Source: Sphaerochaetaceae bacterium
GTDB taxonomy: Bacteria > Spirochaetota > Spirochaetia > Sphaerochaetales > Sphaerochaetaceae
Direction: 5' to 3'
Assembly: GCA_028532765.1 (NCBI GenBank)
Contig: JAQQAR010000070.1
Span: 1-63,309, forward strand
DNA: 63,309 bases
In this document: one piece after another, positions 10,255-16,813 of the stretch
Position numbering within the stretch: position 1 is the first letter of the stretch
How the letters are laid out: each line of letters starts with the position of its first letter
Notes under the pieces: model-generated
Databases searched by the model: none
What the model saw: only the letters and a program-made list of their open reading frames with translations
Told to the model about the DNA's origin: nothing
Program-made: the position numbers and the translations under genes

Positions 10255-10302
10255 CTATTAGAAACATGCGAACATGCTAACGTGTAATTGGAGGAAAAAA
10301 TC

Positions 10303-10698
10303 ATGGAGAACCGTTTTGGTAAGTACATTGAGGCAAAGCGTAAGGGCCAAGGCATAAACCTACGTAGATTTGCCGAACTTATCGACCACATGTCCCCTGC
10401 ATATCTTAGTGATATTGAAAAAGGCAATCGGTATCCGCCTGACAGGGAAAAGATTGCTAAGATGGCCGAAATACTTGGCCTCAATGCCAAAGAGACAGCA
10501 GATCTTTATGATCTAGCCGCATTTGATCGAGCATCAGTTGAGAAAGAGAAAAGCAGCACGATTTCGTCTGATTTGCCCGAATACATTATGAGTAATGAAA
10601 AACTCAGAGTTGCTCTTCGTGTAGCTCGAGACACTAATGCTGGTGATGACGATTGGATCAAAGTCATTGAAATGTTGGAAAACAAGGCGAACCAATAG
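10303..10698 (+). CDS. XRE-family transcriptional regulator (phage repressor-like)
   Basis: The 131-residue protein starts with a helix-turn-helix (residues about 5-65; GINLRRFAELIDHMSPAYLSD is the recognition part) and has a C-terminal tail with no recognised domain. The start at ATG 10303 is preceded by TTGGAGG. It is followed after 11 bases by an ImmA/IrrE protease gene. This pairing is known from temperate phages and ICEBs1-like elements, where the protease cleaves the repressor to induce the element. I infer that this is the lysogeny repressor or a component of the immunity switch. It is divergent from the hsd operon and shares its intergenic operator region. Confidence 0.85.
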   Translation: MENRFGKYIEAKRKGQGINLRRFAELIDHMSPAYLSDIEKGNRYPPDREKIAKMAEILGLNAKETADLYDLAAFDRASVEKEKSSTISSDLPEYIMSNEKLRVALRVARDTNAGDDDWIKVIEMLENKANQ

Positions 10699-10709
10699 GA
10701 GTCGATGCG

Positions 10710-11441
10710 ATGTTCTATCTAGAGTATGATTTACCACAACTTATAAGAATCGCCGAAGACAGACTCCGCATTTTTGATGCCGAGCGCCTTAAAGTCCCAA
10801 AACCTCTTGATGCGCTTGACTTTATTGAACTTGAGAATGGGTTGAACCTCCGGTTGGATCCACAACGATTGACACCCAATTTATCAATATGGGGGTTAAC
10901 AGCTTTCAATGATGGCTATTGGTGGGTATGGCCAGAAGATGCAGAAATGCCAGTAAAACACTCAGTTCAGAAAGGCACGATCCTCATTGATGAACGATTA
11001 TTACAGCCCGAAGTAAATGCGGGATTACGCAACTTCACTATACTTCACGAGGGCTTTCACTGGGTATTGCATCAAAAAGTATTCAGGCGGCAGAAAGTAG
11101 CTCTTTCAAAACATTTTAGCAAAGAAGATATTAATGTCCGCATTGGAAATCGAAAACCTGCATTTTCGGGTATCAAAATAACAGAGTGGCAGGCAAACGC
11201 AGCTGCAGCCGCCTTTCTTATGCCAGGTCAGGCTGTAACCCATGCATTTATTGATATATTGAAAATCCCGCAGAAAAAAACACTTCCAATAAAATGGACA
11301 TCAGAAATAGATAACCAAATCTTTAACATGGCCAATATGTTTAGTGCGTCATATAGCGCAATGAAATATCGTCTTTTGGACTTGGGATTACTAACAGGTA
11401 TCGGTATCGCATACAGTTCTGAGAAGACCAACTTAAACTGA
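10710..11441 (+). CDS. ImmA/IrrE-family metallo-endopeptidase
   Basis: This zinc metalloprotease of the M78 family has 243 residues. The active-site motif is ILHEGFHWVLH near residue 112, an HExxH, and a later helix (TEWQANAAAAAFLMP) supplies the usual third-ligand Glu region. Family members such as ImmA cleave a partner XRE repressor after DNA damage or signalling. The gene directly follows the XRE gene, with AGGAG about 10 bases before ATG 10710. The C-terminal part (residues 190-240) looks like the usual substrate-recognition domain. The substrate is inferred to be the upstream XRE protein. Confidence 0.88.
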   Translation: MFYLEYDLPQLIRIAEDRLRIFDAERLKVPKPLDALDFIELENGLNLRLDPQRLTPNLSIWGLTAFNDGYWWVWPEDAEMPVKHSVQKGTILIDERLLQPEVNAGLRNFTILHEGFHWVLHQKVFRRQKVALSKHFSKEDINVRIGNRKPAFSGIKITEWQANAAAAAFLMPGQAVTHAFIDILKIPQKKTLPIKWTSEIDNQIFNMANMFSASYSAMKYRLLDLGLLTGIGIAYSSEKTNLN

Positions 11442-11526
11442 AAATGTGCATAAATAGAGGGACAATATTTTGTAAAAATGTTAGAAAAACGCGTACTTGC
11501 ATATATGGAATATAAGGAGAGACCGC

Positions 11527-11757
11527 ATGGGAATAAAAGAATTCAAATATGAAAATCCTTGCCTCTATTGCAAAAGGGGAGAAACACTAACTAGCAATAT
11601 TGCGGAAATAAATATCAGCTATGAATACAGCGAATATCACAATATTTGTAGTTATAATTTACGAACAAAACGAGGTATAGAACCTCGAGTAAGATCTTCC
11701 CCTAATGTACCTCGTAAACCTAGTCAAAACTACAAAACAATTATCTATCGTGATTAG
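11527..11757 (+). CDS. Small hypothetical protein
   Basis: This 76-residue reading frame starts at ATG 11527, with AAGGAGAG 5 bases upstream, which is the main support for it. A CLYC pair occurs at residues about 12-15 and a third cysteine follows in the middle. There is no recognised domain, and the C-terminus is basic and serine/proline-rich. It lies between the immunity pair and a zinc-ribbon gene on the same strand. The sequence is AT-rich. It could be a real small phage protein or chance; no function is proposed. Confidence 0.4.
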   Translation: MGIKEFKYENPCLYCKRGETLTSNIAEINISYEYSEYHNICSYNLRTKRGIEPRVRSSPNVPRKPSQNYKTIIYRD

Positions 11758-11821
11758 TTTTACCAACCAATTCGAATCAGAAGTATGTACCACCAAGAAA
11801 TTGACAATACAAGGAGAAGTT

Positions 11822-12016
11822 ATGGATATTCCCATGAAATGCCCAAATTGTGGAAAGCGAGCATTCGATACGTCCGGTTTTCACTCAACGATCCAACCGC
11901 TTGAGATCTCGCTTAAATGTCCCCAGTGTGGCCGGATCGTAAGGGTCCCGATCGTAAGGGACAGGTGCCTGCCCAACAGGAAAGGAGGCAATCACGTTCA
12001 TATCATAAATAAATAA
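11822..12016 (+). CDS. Small zinc-ribbon protein
   Basis: The 64-residue protein has two CxxC knuckles, CPNCGK at residues 6-11 and CPQCGR about 27 residues later, which form a classic four-cysteine zinc ribbon. The start ATG 11822 follows AAGGAG at 5 bases. Compact zinc-ribbon proteins of this kind are common in phage early regions (for example the Com-like and KTR-type proteins) and probably bind nucleic acid, but the partner is unknown. A strong terminator 90 bases downstream ends this unit. Confidence 0.6.
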   Translation: MDIPMKCPNCGKRAFDTSGFHSTIQPLEISLKCPQCGRIVRVPIVRDRCLPNRKGGNHVHIINK

Positions 12017-12107
12017 CTGAAGGGGGGCCTCCCTCCCCTGGTATTGAGATATTTTGATAACCCGGTACATACCGAGCAATGGGGCCGCATGGCGAGCCAC
12101 CGAATAG

Positions 12108-12152
12108 CCGGATGATCCATAAAACACCTGTTTTGTGATCATCCGGTTTTTT
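12108..12152 (+). terminator. Intrinsic terminator with long nested stem
   Basis: CCGGATGATC (12108-12117) pairs perfectly with GATCATCCGG (12137-12146). An inner AAAACA/TGTTTT stem lies between them, and TTTTTT follows directly. It separates the immunity unit from the replication operon. Confidence 0.9.
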
Positions 12153-12320
12153 ATGCGCATCAGGACCGTTCGCTTCATTGGCAAAAAGTTAATGGTCATC
12201 ACCACCCGGGTCCGTTGGATCCAAACGACAGCATCCTTGGTGCCTAGCCAGGATTTCCCCACCGGGATGCACCACATCAATCACTGAACGCCGGCTGTAG
12301 GGAATGCACCGGTCGAAGGT

Positions 12321-12394
12321 CAAAACGGAGATACGTTTTGATTTCGGCCTGCACGCCTTAGCCGCTGCATACCCGAATACCTGTCTCCGTTTTG
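12321..12394 (+). ncRNA. Structured leader RNA candidate upstream of the sigma-like gene
   Basis: CAAAACGGAGA (12321-12331) is the exact reverse complement of TCTCCGTTTTG (12384-12394). Inside are a TCGG/CCGA pair and a GGC/GCC pair, giving a nested elongated hairpin of 74 bases with internal loops. No T-run follows, so it is not a terminator, and it ends 22 bases before the start of the first replication-operon gene. Published comparative-genomics searches reported structured RNAs named after DUF2800 and DUF2815 genes in phages; both genes are in this operon, so a relation is possible but untested. Confidence 0.5.
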
Positions 12395-12416
12395 CCCAAA
12401 CCCCCAGGAGGGGCAC

Positions 12417-12908
12417 ATGGCAAAGGATACCAGGACAGAATTCTTCTATTACATCGACGGAAAACCGTACCGACTTACCCCAGGTAAGGACGGAATTACA
12501 GAGGAGATCGTCACCGTTCTACGTGACTCATACCATGCCGAGAAACTGAACGATCGGTATGAGGATGAACTGCAAGATGCAAAGTTCAAATTCTCAAAGA
12601 CTCTTCACGATACCAATCCGGTAGCTCATCCTACCGACCCTATTGAGCACCTTGTGGATATTTCCCAAGCCCCAGAGGAGGTTCTCTTCCAGGAGGAGTT
12701 ATCTCCCTCGATCAGGGATCAGGTACACGCGATCATTCCCCAATTGATCCCTGCCCAACAGGAGCTTTTCTGGAAGCTTTGCGAGGGTAGGCAACTCGTC
12801 GATATCGCCCGAGAGGAAGGGACCACGGACAATGCGATCCGTAGCCGCCGCAGGAAGATGTTCGATCGCATCAGGGCTCTCTATGCCGAGGAGTTCGGGG
12901 GTGCATAG
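12417..12908 (+). CDS. Sigma-70 region 4-like HTH phage protein
   Basis: The 163-residue protein ends in a sigma region 4-like helix-turn-helix: IPAQQELFWKLCEGRQLVD, then IAREEGTTDNAIRSRRRKM (residues about 110-150). The N-terminal part is unclassified. Such proteins are standard at the head of replication modules in Firmicute-type siphophages and are thought to act as transcription regulators rather than full sigma factors. The start ATG 12417 follows AGGAGG at 5 bases. The stop codon lies inside a GC-rich hairpin (12894-12916). Confidence 0.7.
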   Translation: MAKDTRTEFFYYIDGKPYRLTPGKDGITEEIVTVLRDSYHAEKLNDRYEDELQDAKFKFSKTLHDTNPVAHPTDPIEHLVDISQAPEEVLFQEELSPSIRDQVHAIIPQLIPAQQELFWKLCEGRQLVDIAREEGTTDNAIRSRRRKMFDRIRALYAEEFGGA

Positions 12909-12916
12909 TCCCCGAA
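12894..12916 (+). terminator. Hairpin spanning the stop codon of the sigma-like gene
   Basis: TTCGGGG (12894-12900) pairs with CCCCGAA (12910-12916). It is followed by TTCTCCTT, only a weak T-rich tail, so this may be a partial terminator or attenuator. It immediately precedes the first copy of the GGGGTACGG leader. Confidence 0.5.
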
Positions 12917-12924
12917 TTCTCCTT

Positions 12925-12956
12925 GGGGTACGGATTTCAGGTATTAGGCAGAGGCT
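12925..12956 (+). promoter_or_regulatory. GGGGTACGG leader element, copy A
   Basis: This copy reads GGGGTACGG, then ATTTC, loop AGGTATTAGGCA, then GAGGC. The stem is C-G, U-A, U-G, U-G, mostly wobble. Flanking GTAC tetranucleotides (12928-12931 and 12957-12960) could close it. It is followed by a small reading frame (12971-13030) and then the gene at 13027. See copies B, C and D at 16776, 20780 and 58700. Confidence 0.5.
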
Positions 12957-12962
12957 GTACAC

Positions 12963-13007
12963 ACGGGGTGATGCCACACCGAAACAGCTTCCGGGGAAAC
13001 ACCCCGT
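12963..13007 (+). promoter_or_regulatory. Hairpin with leader-peptide frame upstream of 13027
   Basis: ACGGGGTG (12963-12970) pairs perfectly with CACCCCGT (13000-13007). Between and beyond them lies a 19-codon frame (ATG 12971, stop TGA 13028-13030) whose stop overlaps the next gene's ATG at 13027 as ATGA. This could couple translation through the hairpin. It is a candidate only. Confidence 0.4.
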
Positions 13008-13026
13008 ACAGCGATGGAGAAACACA

Positions 13027-13239
13027 ATGAAACTTCAACACAGGGTCCAAATCAATGTGGCCCAAGGCGGGGAAGGAACCCAGGGGGTGCTGGGTAGCCG
13101 TGGACGAAAGTTACCCGCAAGGTTGCTGCGATTCCTGTTCGGACAGTACAGCGAAGTGCTCGTACTTACACCGGGCAAGACGGTCAGGAGCGTCGAGATA
13201 CATGAGATGCAAGAAGGAGTGAATGAAAATGGAAGGTAA
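13027..13239 (+). CDS. Small basic phage protein
   Basis: This 70-residue protein has a strongly basic middle (RGRKLPARLLRFLFGQY), followed by the beta-rich segment VLVLTPGKTVRSVEIHEM. The start ATG 13027 has GGAG 8 bases upstream, and its last codons overlap the next gene (13223). I do not recognise a family. Position and size fit the small conserved proteins found between the sigma-like gene and DUF2800 in related phages. Confidence 0.65.
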   Translation: MKLQHRVQINVAQGGEGTQGVLGSRGRKLPARLLRFLFGQYSEVLVLTPGKTVRSVEIHEMQEGVNENGR

Positions 13240-13750
13240 AGCCCAGTTGTTGCTTGATGGAGCCAAGGGATTCAGATCCCTTGCGGAGGCGCTCGAGTTA
13301 GCCGCCGAAGTGCTTCGCACACAAGACCTGAAGAACCTGCTTGGACAAAAGGATATCCAACCAGACCTTTTTGAAGCGCAGGACTCACCAACGATTCAAG
13401 AGCCCCCAAAGGATGAAAATCCTTTGTCGTTGATCGATGTGCGCAAGATACTCGCAGAGAAGTCACGTGATGGTCACACGGACCAAGTGAGGCTGCTCCT
13501 ACAAAAGTATGGAGCTGACAAGCTCTCAGCGATCGATCCCTCCCATTACAGAAATCTTGCCGATGAGGCTTTTTGTCTGGGAGCGACATTGGAAGATTTG
13601 AAGGCTGCCGTCGATGCAATCACCTCGAAGGACGAGGCCGATCAGCTGCCAGCCATCTTCGAACACCACTACGCCACCAGCCTTGAGGATCTGAAACCGG
13701 AATATTACCCGGGTTTCCTCCGGGATATCAGGAGGCTTGCCGATGAGTAG
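13223..13750 (+). CDS. Hypothetical phage protein of the replication module
   Basis: The 175-residue protein has an N-terminal helix, an acidic linker, and a C-terminal domain with DVRKILAEKSRDGHTDQVR, then LLLQKYGADKLSAIDPSHY (residues about 73-113). This motif recurs in Firmicute phage proteins found just before DUF2800 genes, sometimes misnamed rRNA biogenesis protein. No enzymatic residues are evident. The start ATG 13223 follows AAGGAG and overlaps the upstream gene by 17 bases. Its 3' end overlaps the DUF2800 start by 8 bases, so it belongs to a tightly coupled operon. Confidence 0.7.
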   Translation: MKMEGKAQLLLDGAKGFRSLAEALELAAEVLRTQDLKNLLGQKDIQPDLFEAQDSPTIQEPPKDENPLSLIDVRKILAEKSRDGHTDQVRLLLQKYGADKLSAIDPSHYRNLADEAFCLGATLEDLKAAVDAITSKDEADQLPAIFEHHYATSLEDLKPEYYPGFLRDIRRLADE

Positions 13751-14867
13751 GCATGCCCTTCTCTCTCCCTCATCGGCCTCGCGATGGACAATGTGTCCGC
13801 CATCGGCACGCCTATGCGAACACATCGAGGAAAAATCCAGCGTCTTTGCCGAAGAAGGAACCGAAGCCCATACCCTATGCGAGTACAAGGTCAAGCTTGC
13901 CCTGGGAATCAAGATAGAGGACCCGAGACCCACCTTGCACTACCACAATGAGGAAATGGAAAGCTGTACCGATGAATATGCCGCATTCGTCCTCGAGGCA
14001 TTGCAGCTTGAGAAGGATGCTCAAAAAGATCCGTTGATACTCCTTGAACAACGCCTGGATATCAGCACGTATGTACCTGAATGTTCCGGGACCGGAGACT
14101 GCATCATCATCGCCGACAGGAACCTGCATATCATCGACTTCAAGTACGGACAGGGGGTCGAAGTCTCTGCAGACCACAATACCCAGATGATGCTCTACTC
14201 CCTCGGAGCTCTTGATATGTTCGGCTCGCTGTATGAGGTGGAAGAGGTATCGATGACCGTATTCCAACCACGCCTTGCAAACGTGAGCACATTCACCATG
14301 ACTGCCGATGACCTAACCAACTGGGCTGAATCCTATCTCAAACCAAGGGCTGAATTGGCATTCCGAGGCAATGGTGAATTCTGCTCAGGTCCCCATTGCC
14401 GCTTCTGCAAGGTGAAATCAACCTGCCGCAAGCGTGCCGAGGCAAACCTGGATCTCGCTCGCTACGAGTTCGCCGAGCCTGTACTCCTGGGAGATGACGA
14501 GATTGCAGAGATCCTGAGGCAGGCTGACGAGTTGGCTTCTTGGGTAAGCGATATCAAGGGGTACGCTCTTTCGGTATTGGGTAGAGGAGGAAAACTGGAG
14601 GGATTCAAACTGGTCGAGGGTAGATCGATACGCAAGTACACCGATGAGCAGGCTGTCGCCGAAGCAGTCAACTCTTCTGGATTCGATCCCTATGAACACA
14701 AGGTACTGGGAATCACGGCAATGACCGAATTGCTGGGAAGAACACGATTCAATGAGATCTTGGGCCCATTCATCTACAAGCCCAAAGGCAAACCGACGCT
14801 CGTACCGGAAAGCGATAAAAGACCGGCTATCACAATCAACGACTTTGACGACATGGAGGAAAAGTAA
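13743..14867 (+). CDS. DUF2800 protein, RecB/Cas4-like nuclease
   Basis: The 374-residue protein opens with SPSSASRWTMCPPSARLCE, the hallmark start of DUF2800. A PD-(D/E)xK-like core follows: GTGDCIIIA, then IIDFKYGQG (near residues 115-140), with the QMMLY helix behind it. A C-terminal cysteine cluster (C-x4-C-x2-C-x5-C, residues about 217-231, CSGPHCRFCKVKSTC) resembles the Fe-S cluster ligands of Cas4/AddB-type nucleases. A role in recombination or DNA end processing is likely but unproven. The start ATG 13743 is preceded by AGGAGG. The stop overlaps the next start as TAATG. Confidence 0.85.
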   Translation: MSRHALLSPSSASRWTMCPPSARLCEHIEEKSSVFAEEGTEAHTLCEYKVKLALGIKIEDPRPTLHYHNEEMESCTDEYAAFVLEALQLEKDAQKDPLILLEQRLDISTYVPECSGTGDCIIIADRNLHIIDFKYGQGVEVSADHNTQMMLYSLGALDMFGSLYEVEEVSMTVFQPRLANVSTFTMTADDLTNWAESYLKPRAELAFRGNGEFCSGPHCRFCKVKSTCRKRAEANLDLARYEFAEPVLLGDDEIAEILRQADELASWVSDIKGYALSVLGRGGKLEGFKLVEGRSIRKYTDEQAVAEAVNSSGFDPYEHKVLGITAMTELLGRTRFNEILGPFIYKPKGKPTLVPESDKRPAITINDFDDMEEK

Positions 14868-15430
14868 TGTCAACAATCGCAAACCCTATGAAGGTAATCA
14901 CCGGAAAGAACACCAGATGGTCCTATGCAAATGTGTGGGAGCCCAAGTCCATCAATGGAGGGTCTCCGAAGTATTCGGTCTCCCTGATCATCCCCAAAAG
15001 TGACAAGGCAACTGTGCAGAAAATCAAGGCTGCCATCGAGGCTGCGTACAAGGAAGGCGAGGCAAAGCTCAAGGGCAACGGAAGGACAGCCCCGTCCCTT
15101 GCATCGCTGAAGACTCCCTTGCGCGATGGGGATATCGACCGCCCGGATGACCCAGCTTACGAGAACGCATTCTTCATCAATGCCAATAGTGCCACCGCAC
15201 CCGGTATCGTTGATGCGGATTGCAATCCCGTGCTGAACCGCAGTGATGTGTATTCGGGTGTTTACGGGCGGGCCTCGATCACCTTCTATGCATTCAACTC
15301 CAATGGCAACCGCGGCATCGCATGCGGGCTTCAGAACCTGCAGCTGATTAAAGAGGGAGAGCCCCTGGGCGGTAAGGCGAGTGCCGAGAGCGACTTCGCC
15401 ACTGACGATGAGGATGATTTTCTCGCCTAA
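14867..15430 (+). CDS. DUF2815 protein, probable single-stranded DNA-binding protein
   Basis: The 187-residue protein starts with a beta-rich OB-like region (KVITGKNTRWSYANVWEP, then YSVSLIIPKSDK). It ends in an acidic tail, DDEDDFLA, like bacterial and phage single-stranded DNA-binding proteins, whose acidic tips recruit partners. DUF2815 sits after DUF2800 and before the polymerase in many siphophages. The likely role is covering single-stranded DNA in replication or recombination. It is the last gene before a strong terminator at 15468-15499. Confidence 0.85.
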   Translation: MSTIANPMKVITGKNTRWSYANVWEPKSINGGSPKYSVSLIIPKSDKATVQKIKAAIEAAYKEGEAKLKGNGRTAPSLASLKTPLRDGDIDRPDDPAYENAFFINANSATAPGIVDADCNPVLNRSDVYSGVYGRASITFYAFNSNGNRGIACGLQNLQLIKEGEPLGGKASAESDFATDDEDDFLA

Positions 15431-15467
15431 ATAAACCATATTGACGATGAAATCCCTTACCTATCTG

Positions 15468-15499
15468 GACTGCAACCGAAAAGTTGCAGTCTTTTCTTT
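15468..15499 (+). terminator. Intrinsic terminator after DUF2815
   Basis: GACTGCAAC (15468-15476) pairs perfectly with GTTGCAGTC (15483-15491) across a CGAAAA loop, followed by TTTTCTTT. It ends the first replication sub-operon before the lipoprotein cargo gene. Confidence 0.92.
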
Positions 15500-15580
15500 G
15501 TCAGAATACAAATTGCAAGAAACTTGATGGAAACCAGCAAGAAATTGGAGTAGCATGGAATTTGACTATAGGAGGACTCA

Positions 15581-16693
15581 ATGAAGAAAATTCCTGTTTT
15601 ATTATTAGCTTTCATAATGTTACTGCTGCTTACAACTGGCTGTACAACATTCACCGACTCGGTTCCGTCAAACAATCCAAAAGCATTCATGGAAACAGCC
15701 GGCATCCTGCCGAGCGCAGGCCAGTCTGCTTGGCTCAAGAGATATTATGTTGATGAATTCGGCAGCCCGACTGATATTCCCTATGCAACACTCAAAAATG
15801 TGAAAGCATCGGGTACATTCAGCAACAGTGCCACGAACAACTCAAGGATGTATGCAAAATTCATCGTAGACGCAAATAGATTGAACCTGGAGCTGTTTGA
15901 GTATGAGAGTGAATTCCCTGTTTCCGGCTTGATCTCGGATTATGCGGTCATCAAGATCAAGGATTCTACCGGCACTACCTCGGAACTCAGAACCAGAGCC
16001 AAATTCTCCGACTCGAATACCAAGAGATTGGTTATCTCCGATGCTTATGACGTGAAGACCGTTTTTGGTGCCCTGCTGAACAGCGATTCTGTTCAGTTCA
16101 GGATCGAGGTCAGGAACACGTACGGATCATCCGCCAGCATATACCTTTTCTCTGTTGATGCCAGAGGATTTGGTCAGGCCTATGCCTCAGCATTCATTGA
16201 AGGATGGAACCAGAATTCGGAAGGATCAGGAAACCTGCTGATGCCCTTGGCGGAATATGTTTCTTCCGTACCCGACGAAGGATATGCAACATTTGAAGAG
16301 GCCGATTTCTCTGAGACGGAAAAAACTTATTATCGGGAATATCTTCTCAATCATGGAGGGTATGATGCCTCTGATTTCTTTTGGTTTGTCGAGCGTGAGA
16401 ATGGTGTGATCAAACAGGTTGACACCGAGAATCTCTATCACGTCAACTTCAACTTCCAATATCTTAGTCCGGCAGAAGCTGAAAAATATGCAAAAACCAT
16501 CCCTACCATGATGATGTTTTATTGCGGGGATACTGTAGTGATCGATAAGGAAAACAATCGTTTCTACGGGATGTTTGAAAATAAGGATACCTCCATCTAT
16601 GGTCCATGGAGAAACATCAAGCTTACAATCCAGCTTGAGGAAAGCAAGGATACCATCGACTTCCTGATGTCATTCGTACCGTACGAGGATTAA
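15581..16693 (+). CDS. Cargo lipoprotein of unknown function
   Basis: The 370-residue protein starts with a textbook lipoprotein signal: MKKIP, a leucine-rich stretch, and the lipobox LTTGC (lipidated Cys near residue 21). The mature part has no domain I recognise; it is mixed alpha/beta and rich in aromatic and acidic residues. AGGAGG precedes the start. It is bounded on both sides by strong terminators (15468-15499, 16745-16773) inside the phage replication region and has no obvious role in phage growth. It fits a moron, a gene expressed from the prophage that alters the host cell surface. No clear promoter was found in the 80 bases upstream. Confidence 0.85.
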   Translation: MKKIPVLLLAFIMLLLLTTGCTTFTDSVPSNNPKAFMETAGILPSAGQSAWLKRYYVDEFGSPTDIPYATLKNVKASGTFSNSATNNSRMYAKFIVDANRLNLELFEYESEFPVSGLISDYAVIKIKDSTGTTSELRTRAKFSDSNTKRLVISDAYDVKTVFGALLNSDSVQFRIEVRNTYGSSASIYLFSVDARGFGQAYASAFIEGWNQNSEGSGNLLMPLAEYVSSVPDEGYATFEEADFSETEKTYYREYLLNHGGYDASDFFWFVERENGVIKQVDTENLYHVNFNFQYLSPAEAEKYAKTIPTMMMFYCGDTVVIDKENNRFYGMFENKDTSIYGPWRNIKLTIQLEESKDTIDFLMSFVPYED

Positions 16694-16744
16694 GCGTGGA
16701 AGCTGGATAAATACCCCTGATCCCATAGCAATACGTACACCCTG

Positions 16745-16773
16745 ACTGCAGTTCTCTCGAGCTGCAGTTTTTT
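16745..16773 (+). terminator. Intrinsic terminator after the cargo lipoprotein
   Basis: ACTGCAG (16745-16751) pairs with CTGCAGT (16762-16768), followed by TTTTTT. It ends three bases before leader copy B. Confidence 0.88.
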
Positions 16774-16775
16774 AT

Positions 16776-16808
16776 GGGGTACGGTTTCCCGGTATTAGTC
16801 GGGAGGCT
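16776..16808 (+). promoter_or_regulatory. GGGGTACGG leader element, copy B
   Basis: GGGGTACGG is followed by GTTTCCC, loop GGTATTAGTC and GGGAGGC. The stem is G-C, U-G, U-G, U-A and three C-G pairs. The 3' arm contains GGGAGG, the ribosome binding site of the DNA polymerase gene, so the hairpin would hide it. It follows directly after a terminator, so transcription should begin at or close to this element. Confidence 0.6.
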
Positions 16809-16813
16809 TATGC

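Larger units (their letters stand above)
12017..12416. other. Non-coding region before the replication operon
   Basis: These 400 bases hold no convincing gene. They contain a strong terminator (12108-12152) and a long imperfect hairpin (12321-12394), and probably the promoter of the early replication operon, although I could not pick a clear sigma-70 match. A GGTGC/GCACC pair near 12240-12275 suggests further RNA structure. Confidence 0.6.
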
